Shown here piece after piece: positions 1 through 7,026 of a stretch of 33,993 bases of DNA. The first letter of the stretch is position 1. The number at the start of each line of letters is the position of its first letter. Origin of the DNA: Promethearchaeota archaeon (GTDB taxonomy: Archaea > Asgardarchaeota > Lokiarchaeia > Sigyniarchaeales > SOKP01); contig CP070805.1 in assembly GCA_020343655.1 (NCBI GenBank), positions 1,265,003 through 1,298,995 on the forward strand. Direction: 5' to 3'. Both the position numbers and the translations under genes were made by a program. The notes beneath the pieces are model-generated. The model did no database searches. It had not been told where the DNA came from and was given only the letters and a program-made list of their open reading frames with translations.

Positions 1-5
1 TATTC

Positions 6-431
6 TTAACCAGCAATGCTAGCTGGTATTAAAAGTATGTCATCTCCATCAGAAACATTATAATGGCTTAAAATGTTAGTCTCATCCATTGTTACACCAC
101 CACATGATAAGTGAAAGTCAGCAGGATCTAAACCAAACAAATTTGCTACAGTTTCTTTAATGTCACCAACCAAATTCCCATCATTAACAGTTAATTTTTG
201 TTTTTTCTCACCTGGACCGATAGTAGACATAAAATACACCGATATCTTTTTCCCTCCATGAATAATCTTAGTAGATGGTGTTTTGGATTCAACTTCCTCC
301 TCAATAATCTCTGTAAAAGGTTCTTCGATCTGTTCCTCAATATCTTCTTCTAATTCTTCATCTAAATCTTCTAAATCTTCATCAAATTCTTGTTCATCAA
401 ACTCTTCATCAAATTCATCATCAAAGTCCAT
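6..431 (-). CDS. Ubiquitin-like beta-grasp protein with acidic N-terminal extension
   Basis: Protein of 141 residues. Residues 1-50 are almost entirely Asp/Glu and look disordered. A short basic linker with an SKTPS motif follows, then a beta-grasp domain from about residue 60. Its second half resembles ubiquitin: a helix (GDIKETVANLFGL), a Gly-Gly turn, then LSHYNVSDGDDILLIP, which matches ubiquitin's LSDYNIQKESTLHLVL. The chain ends in Ala-Gly, not the Gly-Gly usual in conjugated ubiquitin or SAMP proteins. The start follows a GGGGT element 8-9 nt upstream. It is divergent from the coiled-coil gene. No E1, E2 or JAB-protease gene is in the window, so conjugation, sulfur carriage or a purely structural role are all open. 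The fold is likely; the function is unknown. Confidence 0.72.
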   Translation of the reverse strand: MDFDDEFDEEFDEQEFDEDLEDLDEELEEDIEEQIEEPFTEIIEEEVESKTPSTKIIHGGKKISVYFMSTIGPGEKKQKLTVNDGNLVGDIKETVANLFGLDPADFHLSCGGVTMDETNILSHYNVSDGDDILLIPASIAG

Positions 432-639
432 AATATAAACCCCAAAATATTATATATTTTTATTTTAAATATATTTCTGATATTTTTTTACTAAGAATAT
501 ATGAAAATAATAGAAACTAAGGTATATAAATGGAATCAACTTATAGTAAAACTTAATTATTAAAGTCTTGATTTGCAAACACTTTAGAGTTAATATTCAT
601 ATGAATTTATTAATAGAGATAATAAATAGTTGAAACATT

Positions 640-1803
640 ATGAATGACGAACCTATTCCTAAGTATCAAATTCGAGAAAAAACTCCAGATGAAGAGTTAG
701 ATGCAATTCCAGATAAAAAGTTACTGAAAAAAATTAAAAGGGAAAGAATCAAACTAGATAAAGAAAAGAGTGAATGGGAGAAAGTTATTAATCAGATAGA
801 AAACTACAAAGAAAATATCGAAGATCTTGAAAGAAAAAGAAAAGATAAGGAACTAAAAATTAGAAATCTTATTGAACAGCGAGATAAATTGCGGAATGAA
901 TTAGAAAAGACGAAAAATCAAATAGAACAACAAAAACATGATTTAGCTACTAGAGATAAACAATTTAGAGAAAAAATCAGAAGTAAAAATGAAGAATTAG
1001 ATCAAAAAAATGCTGAATTAGAAAGATTTCAAAAAAAATTAGATGAATTGAGGGAGGATATTCGAAATCAGAAGAATAATTTAGAATGGGAAAAAGAAAG
1101 AACAGAAAAGCGCATGAAAGAAATCAAAACAAAAATTCCAGGAATGGAGAGAAGAGAAAAAGCATTAGAGAGAACAACTAATGATTTGGAAAATAAGTTA
1201 ATGGATTTAAGAAACGAAATTAAAAATTTAAACAGAGAAAGGGATAACTTAACTAGAGAAATTAGTAATCTGAGAAGGGAGATTACAGATGAAAAAAATC
1301 GAATTTCCGATGAGAAGAAAAAATTAAAAGAAGAAAGAGAAAAAACTAGGTATAAAAAACAAGACTTAGATCTTAAAACTCGGGAAATTAATAAGAAAAG
1401 AGCAGATTTGAAAAAGTACAGAGATAAAACAGATAAAGAAGTAAATGATTTGGAAAAAAAAAGACGCCAAGAAGAAGCAAGAATAAAAGAATTAGAGAGA
1501 AAAATTCCTGCAGCAGAAAATAAGTTTCACTCCTTAAACCGTAAAATTCCGAATTTGGAGGAAAAATTTAATAGATTAAATACTGAATATAGACAATTAG
1601 AAAAAGAAAAAAACAACTTAGCAAGTGAAAAAAGTCTAATTAAACGTGAAAGAGAAAAATTAGAAAAAGATAAACAAAGATTTCTAAATGAAAAAAGAGA
1701 ATTCGAAAGAGAGATAAGAAAGATTAAGACAAAAATCCCTTCAAATAAAATTAGAACGAAGACTCCATCGCAAATTAAAACAAAGACTCCTTCAAGATAT
1801 TAA
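640..1803 (+). CDS. Long coiled-coil protein with TP-rich ends
   Basis: Protein of 387 residues, with Lys, Glu, Arg, Asp, Asn and Leu in heptad-like order from about residue 25 to 365 and no hydrophobic segment. It should be an extended cytoplasmic alpha-helical rod. Short Lys-Ile-Pro breaks recur (KTKIP near residues 165 and 365, RKIP near 288 and 301), as if rod segments were joined by kinks. The N-terminus carries REKTPDEE and the C-terminal tail has two KTPS motifs; a KTPS also lies in the divergent ubiquitin-like protein. Such composition defeats homology assignment, and it could resemble SMC-like, filament or scaffold proteins only superficially. Translation is supported by the long open frame. 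Function unknown. Confidence 0.7.
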   Translation: MNDEPIPKYQIREKTPDEELDAIPDKKLLKKIKRERIKLDKEKSEWEKVINQIENYKENIEDLERKRKDKELKIRNLIEQRDKLRNELEKTKNQIEQQKHDLATRDKQFREKIRSKNEELDQKNAELERFQKKLDELREDIRNQKNNLEWEKERTEKRMKEIKTKIPGMERREKALERTTNDLENKLMDLRNEIKNLNRERDNLTREISNLRREITDEKNRISDEKKKLKEEREKTRYKKQDLDLKTREINKKRADLKKYRDKTDKEVNDLEKKRRQEEARIKELERKIPAAENKFHSLNRKIPNLEEKFNRLNTEYRQLEKEKNNLASEKSLIKREREKLEKDKQRFLNEKREFEREIRKIKTKIPSNKIRTKTPSQIKTKTPSRY

Positions 1804-1814
1804 TTAATAGTGTC

Positions 1815-2861
1815 GTGAACTTCATGGAGATAATTGAAGGAATTGAAGGAGATTATATAAAAACAAAAAATGATAATTTGTTTTTTGATGTTAAAGGTCT
1901 ACTCCATCCAAATGATTATGTAATATGTTATTTAAGATTTTTTCCTCATCCAGATGGAGAACGAATAAAAAATAGTATTTCTTATAAAAAAGTCTATAAT
2001 TTAAACGAACGATATACCCTTTTAAGAGAGAATTTTCCTAAATATCTTTTCTTCTCTAAAGAACTGGATTTAGAGGTTCAAGGAGTGAAAAAAGAAGAAA
2101 TCAAAAAAGTATATACTCCAAGAAATACCTTTAAAAAATTATTAGATAAAAATAAGTTGTCTTATATTGAAAAAAATTCTATAAGTTTATGTAAATTATT
2201 GATTGATGAGGGAAATCTTTCTGATAATTCAATTGGTATAACTGGATCAATCATGATTGGATTAAATACTGAAGATTCTGATATTGATATAATAATATAT
2301 GGCACAGAAACAAGTTTAAAATTTCAAGAAAAGTTAGAACAGATTTTTAAAAAATCAAATAAAATTCGCAAGTATAACATAGACGAATACAGATCTCATT
2401 ATGATTGGAGAGTTGGAGGATCTAATATTCCATTTGAACATTTTTTAAAAAGTGAGCAGAGGAAACAACATCAAGGAAAATTCAAGGACCATGATTTTTT
2501 TATTAGATACATTAAAAGTACTAGAGATTGGAAAGGTAGCTTTTATGATTATAAGTATAAAAATTTGGGAAGAATTAGACTAAAAGCAGAAATTATAGAT
2601 TCAAGAAATTCTATTTTTACACCTTGTTCATATAAAATAAATTCTATAAAAATCCTTGAAGGTAGTACTAATTCAAATAATATTAATATTGGAGATATAA
2701 ATGAAATAAACTCGTTCAGGGGTCGTTTTTGCGAGCAAGCAAGAGAAAATGAAAAAGTATTGGTTGAAGGAAAGTTAGAAAGAGTAATTTTTAATAAAGA
2801 AATTGAATATTATAGAATTTTATTAAACGATCCTATTCATGATAGAATGATCATTATTTAA
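1815..2861 (+). CDS. Archaeal nucleotidyltransferase (DNA polymerase beta-like fold), endonuclease Q neighbour
   Basis: Protein of 348 residues. The N-terminal about 110 residues match an archaeal family by pattern (DYIKTKNDNLFFDV, then FPHPDGERI and FPKYLFF). A polymerase-beta-type nucleotidyltransferase core follows near residues 140-163, with the GITGS helix and the metal-binding pair in SDIDI. The C-terminal 70 residues, with GRFCEQARENEKV, look like a small beta-rich nucleic-acid-binding module. The gene is 11 bp after the coiled-coil gene and 68 bp before the PHP-family nuclease gene, a pairing I recall from other archaea, so a role in nucleic-acid repair or modification is plausible. 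The start is GTG; an ATG nine bases downstream is equally possible because neither has a clear Shine-Dalgarno. The substrate is not deducible. Confidence 0.75.
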   Translation: MNFMEIIEGIEGDYIKTKNDNLFFDVKGLLHPNDYVICYLRFFPHPDGERIKNSISYKKVYNLNERYTLLRENFPKYLFFSKELDLEVQGVKKEEIKKVYTPRNTFKKLLDKNKLSYIEKNSISLCKLLIDEGNLSDNSIGITGSIMIGLNTEDSDIDIIIYGTETSLKFQEKLEQIFKKSNKIRKYNIDEYRSHYDWRVGGSNIPFEHFLKSEQRKQHQGKFKDHDFFIRYIKSTRDWKGSFYDYKYKNLGRIRLKAEIIDSRNSIFTPCSYKINSIKILEGSTNSNNINIGDINEINSFRGRFCEQARENEKVLVEGKLERVIFNKEIEYYRILLNDPIHDRMIII

Positions 2862-2929
2862 TGTTAAATAAAAGATTCTTAATTTAATTGAAATTAAAAT
2901 ATTCATAAAATCAATTTTTAATAAAAGAA

Positions 2930-4240
2930 ATGGATATTTATAATTCAGATTTACATATACATTCTCCACATTCAATAGGCGTATCGAAATCATTAAATCT
3001 TGATACGATGATCGATACTTGTATAAAAAAAGGATTAAATATTTTAGGTACGGGGGATATTTTACAACCAGCATGGCTGAAATACTTAGAGAATAACTTA
3101 GAAAAAAATCAGGATGGTGCCTATTATTATAAGAACATTTATTTTATTCTTCAAACTGAAATAGAAGATAAAGAGAGTGTGCATGAAGTTATCTTATTCG
3201 AAGATTTCGATATGGTAAGAATTATTCAAAAGAAATTAAAAGCTTACTCTAAAAATATTTTGGATGAATGGGGTGGTCGCCCAAGGATTAACCTATCCCC
3301 CGCAGAATTGGCTGATGTCGTTTCAGATGAAGGGGCTTTGATTGGACCCGCTCATGCCTTCACACCTTTTAAAGCCATTTTTCGACAAAATAAGTTTGAA
3401 ACACTTGAAGAATGTTATGCTGATGCAGCTAAGAAAATAAAATTCATAGAATTAGGGCTCTCTGCTAATACTGATCTTGCAGATAGATTAGAAAGTCTGA
3501 AAGATGTGGCTTTTCTAAGCAATAGTGATGCCCACTCACAGGATCCTCGGTCCCTAGGTAGAGAATTTAACAGATTTGATGTTGATAATCCATCTTTTAA
3601 TGAGATCTTACAAGCAATACAAAAGAAAAATGGAAGAAAAATTATATTAAATGTTGGTTTACATCCTAAACTTGGAAAATATTATGTTATGTTTTGTAAT
3701 AAATGTAGGAGAAGGATTTTATTTAAGAAAGTGAAAAAACAAGTAAATACTTTCTTTAATCAATATTCAATTACTGATAATTTTATTATATATTACTCTA
3801 GTGATCCTATTTCTTCAAGATTAGATTATTTAGAACGAGTTTCTAAAAATAAAATGAACTGCCCAGCATGTAAAGAACAGTTAAATAAGAATTTCAAAGT
3901 AAAATTAGGAGTAAGTGAAAGAATTGAAAAAATTTCTACATATAAAGAACCTCAACATCCAGACCATAGACCTCCATATGTTAATGCCGTTCCTTTAATC
4001 GATATTATACGATCAGTAAAAGATATCAAAAGCTCAACAAGTAAAACAGTATTAAATGACTATAACAGAATAATTCAAGAACTTGGAACTGAATATGAGA
4101 TATTAATCGATATGCCAATTAACAAAATTGAAAAATTTGATCAGACTATAGGAACAGTCATAAATGCACTTAGGAATAATGAAATTAAATATACACCTGG
4201 TGGTGGGGGCACATATGGTCAAATTAACCTTAATATTTAA
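2930..4240 (+). CDS. PHP-family endonuclease Q-like DNA repair protein
   Basis: Protein of 436 residues, the length of archaeal endonuclease Q, which nicks DNA 5' of deaminated bases and abasic sites. The PHP metal-binding motifs are visible: DLHIHS at residues 7-12, TGD near 43, QTEIED near 75, GPAHAF near 143 and SNSDAHS near 198. Two Cys pairs, CNKC near residue 257 and CPAC near 311, form the family's zinc ribbon, and the protein ends with the family's Gly-rich GGGGTYGQI. A possible TATA element (TTAAAATA) lies about 30 nt upstream of the ATG. It follows the nucleotidyltransferase gene. The family is recognised with good confidence; activity on uracil, hypoxanthine or xanthine is inferred from characterised Thermococcales members. 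Confidence 0.85.
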   Translation: MDIYNSDLHIHSPHSIGVSKSLNLDTMIDTCIKKGLNILGTGDILQPAWLKYLENNLEKNQDGAYYYKNIYFILQTEIEDKESVHEVILFEDFDMVRIIQKKLKAYSKNILDEWGGRPRINLSPAELADVVSDEGALIGPAHAFTPFKAIFRQNKFETLEECYADAAKKIKFIELGLSANTDLADRLESLKDVAFLSNSDAHSQDPRSLGREFNRFDVDNPSFNEILQAIQKKNGRKIILNVGLHPKLGKYYVMFCNKCRRRILFKKVKKQVNTFFNQYSITDNFIIYYSSDPISSRLDYLERVSKNKMNCPACKEQLNKNFKVKLGVSERIEKISTYKEPQHPDHRPPYVNAVPLIDIIRSVKDIKSSTSKTVLNDYNRIIQELGTEYEILIDMPINKIEKFDQTIGTVINALRNNEIKYTPGGGGTYGQINLNI

Positions 4241-4325
4241 AATTTAGAATAATACTTTATCAGTTAAATAATAGATTGATCAAAAATAAATTACAATAGA
4301 AAGTCTGACCCAAAATTTAACGAAA

Positions 4326-4565
4326 TTAAATATTAAACTCTAAATCTAGCTTTAGCAGTTCTCCACATTTATTACATGTCAACCAATCAAATACTTTAAA
4401 GCTAACAATCATCATTTCCATTTCTTTTCTTAGAAATTGATTTCTAAACTTTTTTTTGTAATCACCATTCGGACAAGTGATTATCGCCCTAACTTTTATT
4501 AAATCATTACTTTCTGGTGAATCCTCGGACCCATTGCCCTTTTCTTGAGTATCGTCAATTTCCAT
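4326..4565 (-). CDS. Small protein with partial zinc-ribbon-like cysteines
   Basis: Protein of 79 residues. The N-terminal 25 residues are acidic and Ser-rich. The rest has one cysteine in ITCPNG (residue 31) and a CNKCG knuckle (residues 65-68), so it is at best a three-Cys zinc site. No family recognised. The ATG is preceded by TTTGGGGT with an 8-nt spacer, the same arrangement as at the ubiquitin-like gene at the window start, which supports translation. It is convergent with the endonuclease Q-like gene. Confidence 0.5.
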   Translation of the reverse strand: MEIDDTQEKGNGSEDSPESNDLIKVRAIITCPNGDYKKKFRNQFLRKEMEMMIVSFKVFDWLTCNKCGELLKLDLEFNI

Positions 4566-4771
4566 ATTTTATACCCCAAACATGATAATCATGAAAATTT
4601 AGGTTTATAAATTTATTCTCTATTGTGAGTTGTTCTTTATTTTAAACGAAAAAACTGATTAATTAAAAATGATAATTGAAATTGAATTAATAAAAAATAA
4701 GATTATTCTATATATTTCACTAATATTATCTTCATATTATTGCATTATATTATACTGATATCGTTCTCGTA

Positions 4772-4781
4772 TTATAAAAAA
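4772..4781 (+). promoter_or_regulatory. TATA box of ftsZ
   Basis: TTATAAAAAA is centred about 28 nt upstream of the ftsZ ATG. This is the archaeal TATA-to-transcription-start distance, so the ftsZ transcript is probably leaderless or nearly so; no Shine-Dalgarno lies between. Confidence 0.5.
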
Positions 4782-4804
4782 CTCATTTTTTTTGATGATA
4801 TTTA

Positions 4805-5956
4805 ATGAGCGATGACATATTTGATTTAGTTGAATTAGCAAATTCTCGATCATCAGTAAGAGAACGATTTAATGAAATCGCCCGACATAACCAAAATCCT
4901 AATTCAAACCCAAATTGTGATGATGATATGTTCTTAGCGGATCTCTTAAAAGTTTTGAAAATCAAAACATTTGTTGTTGGTGTTGGAGGCGCTGGGAATA
5001 ATACAGTTTCTCGATTAGAAGATATGGGTATCAACCATGCCGAAACTATAAATATTAATACTGATGCACATGATTTATATTATTCAAATTCAAAGCATAA
5101 AATATTAATTGGGAAGGAGCGATGTAATGGATTAGGTTCTGGAAATGATCCTAGTATAGGTGCTGAAGCTGCTGTTGAAGATCGTGAAAGGCTAAATCAA
5201 ACTCTAAATGCAGATATTATCTTCTTAACTTGTGGATTAGGTGGTGGAACAGGAACAGGAGCAGCTCCCATTATTGCAGAAGAGGCAAAAAAGAATAAGG
5301 CTATTGTTGTTACTTTTTGTTCACTTCCATTTAACTCTGAAGGTAAGCAACGTTCAACAAGAGCCCAACTTGGATTAAAAAATCTTGCCAAGTATTCTGA
5401 TTTTCTAATTCCAATTCCAAATGATAACTTGCTAGGAATTGTCGGAAAAATTCCCATGATAACAGGATTTAAAATTATGGACGAAATTCTAATAAGAAAT
5501 ATTGGTGAAGTTGTAAATCTAATTAATAATTGTGGTTTAATCAACATTGATTTTGCAGATGTAAAAAAGACCCTTCTTGAAAACCCTACTGGAAAATATC
5601 CTTCAGGATTAGTTGGTATTGCTGAATCTTTAGGAGAAGAATCAGATTTAATTGAAAAAGCAAAATTGGCTTTAAATAATCCTCTTTTGAAGCCAGATCC
5701 AAAGCAAATAAATAGATGTTTAGTATCCGTTACTGGTGATCACACTTTAACACTTTCTAAAGTTGATAAAGTAGTTTCAACCATTTCAAGTGAGATCCCT
5801 GAAGAAGCTCAATTAAAATTTGGAGTACAAAACAAACCAGATATGGGATCTAAAATAAAAATAATGGTTCTAGCAAATGGACCTGTATCCCCATATGTAC
5901 GAGCTGCTGTAGATTCAGATATTGACTTTTCACAAACAAATATAGTTGGATTTTAA
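4805..5956 (+). CDS. ftsZ: Cell division GTPase FtsZ
   Basis: Protein of 383 residues in the tubulin/FtsZ superfamily; it polymerises with GTP into the division ring. About 50 poorly conserved residues precede the GTPase domain. VGVGGAGNN lies near residues 58-66, the signature GGGTGTGAAP near 145-154, and the T7 synergy loop NIDFADVKK near 245-253, so the catalytic aspartate is present and self-activating polymerisation is expected. The C-terminal domain follows, but the usual conserved FtsZ C-terminal tail peptide is not recognisable: the chain ends shortly after FSQTNIVGF. The T7 loop favours FtsZ over CetZ. The gene is monocistronic, with its own TATA box. Confidence 0.95.
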   Translation: MSDDIFDLVELANSRSSVRERFNEIARHNQNPNSNPNCDDDMFLADLLKVLKIKTFVVGVGGAGNNTVSRLEDMGINHAETININTDAHDLYYSNSKHKILIGKERCNGLGSGNDPSIGAEAAVEDRERLNQTLNADIIFLTCGLGGGTGTGAAPIIAEEAKKNKAIVVTFCSLPFNSEGKQRSTRAQLGLKNLAKYSDFLIPIPNDNLLGIVGKIPMITGFKIMDEILIRNIGEVVNLINNCGLINIDFADVKKTLLENPTGKYPSGLVGIAESLGEESDLIEKAKLALNNPLLKPDPKQINRCLVSVTGDHTLTLSKVDKVVSTISSEIPEEAQLKFGVQNKPDMGSKIKIMVLANGPVSPYVRAAVDSDIDFSQTNIVGF

Positions 5957-6040
5957 TAAAAATAAGGTATTGTTCTGTCAAATATTAAAGATTTATCTTC
6001 TTTTATTCATTTTCAATTACATTCTATATTAAAAAAATAT

Positions 6041-6499
6041 GTGATCCCGAAAATGATTAAACAAAAAATGCCTGAGGAAGAACTTAGAAAAGAAATTCGT
6101 AGCTTTTTAGATAAAAGAAAAGTATTAGTTCTCTGTACTTGTAGTAATAATATCCCTCGTGCAACTCCAATGGATTTTTATACAGAGAAAGATAATTTTA
6201 ATATTTATGTGGGCCCTGCTCCAGGAAGAAAAATTAAAAATATGGAAGAAAATCCAAATATTAGTATTGGAATATATACACCCATGTCTGAAGGAAAAAT
6301 ACAAGGTATGCAAATAACTGCTTCGGGTAAAGAAAGATTAATATTTTTAAAAGAACGTGATAACGGGTTCGAAAAAGCACAAAAAATTGTACGAGGAAAA
6401 AGAAAATTGATTCTAAAAATAATACCAGAAAAAATAGAATTACTTGATTATGATTTTATAAAAAATGGCTATTCAAGACTTCAAATTTTAGAATTATAA
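6041..6499 (+). CDS. Pyridoxamine 5'-phosphate oxidase-like FMN-binding split-barrel protein
   Basis: Protein of 152 residues with the split-barrel pattern: a strand VLVLCTCSNNIPRATPMDFYTE (residues about 28-49, given here from its start) followed by YVGPAPGRKIKNMEENPNIS, which corresponds to the family's phosphate-binding K-x-x-N-hydrophobic segment. These proteins bind FMN, heme or F420; the exact cofactor cannot be read from sequence. The start is GTG at the listed position; an ATG twelve bases downstream (MIKQKM) fits a TATA-like TCTATATTAA about 25 nt upstream slightly better. No operon partner on the same strand. Function beyond flavoprotein or oxidoreductase is unknown. Confidence 0.7.
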   Translation: MIPKMIKQKMPEEELRKEIRSFLDKRKVLVLCTCSNNIPRATPMDFYTEKDNFNIYVGPAPGRKIKNMEENPNISIGIYTPMSEGKIQGMQITASGKERLIFLKERDNGFEKAQKIVRGKRKLILKIIPEKIELLDYDFIKNGYSRLQILEL

Positions 6500-6521
6500 A
6501 AAAAGAAAATTATTTAATATT

Positions 6522-6821
6522 TTATTCTTGCATCAACTTTATTGCTTCAGATCCTTCCATTAAATTAATTACCTTATATACATATCCTTCAAATCTAGTA
6601 AAAGCATTAAGACGTTTAGCTATTCCTTTCATACCTTCATATAATTTATCCTCAGGAATCTCATATATATTATAAATCTTAATATTATAGTCTGGTGTTA
6701 CCCATTGGTGTGTTCTCTTTACAAAATCCGGATATTCTGGTGCTTTTCGAGAAAGATAAAACTTTAATATGTCCTCTGCAACATGAGGTGGATATTTAAC
6801 TTTACTCATGACATGAACCAT
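6522..6821 (-). CDS. Conserved-looking hypothetical protein, 99 residues
   Basis: Small soluble protein with alternating strands and helices: YPPHVAEDILKFYLSRK, then IKIYNIYEIPEDKLYEGMKGI, then FEGYVYKVINLMEG. The pattern suggests a ferredoxin-like or dimeric alpha-beta-barrel fold, but I do not recognise the family. The start chosen is the ATG at 6821, because GAGGTGA lies 8 nt upstream; a GTG at 6833 is part of that Shine-Dalgarno and is unlikely to be used. Convergent with the split-barrel gene. Confidence 0.6.
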   Translation of the reverse strand: MVHVMSKVKYPPHVAEDILKFYLSRKAPEYPDFVKRTHQWVTPDYNIKIYNIYEIPEDKLYEGMKGIAKRLNAFTRFEGYVYKVINLMEGSEAIKLMQE

Positions 6822-7026
6822 CTGGTATTTCACCTCTATTTTGAATTTAGATGTTATATAATAGATTGGTAGAAATAGATATTATAAATCATTATAAAAA
6901 TTTTTACATTTTCAGAAATATTAAAAAATAGGAAATAATAATCTCTTAAAAGAAAATGTTTTAGGAGAAAACAAATTCTTTTACTTAATACAAATAAAAA
7001 TTCTCGAAAATTTCCTACTGATAAAT

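Noticed and set aside
5197..5547. A 116-codon open frame opposite ftsZ
   Set aside because: Antisense to the conserved GTPase core; no recognisable protein features.
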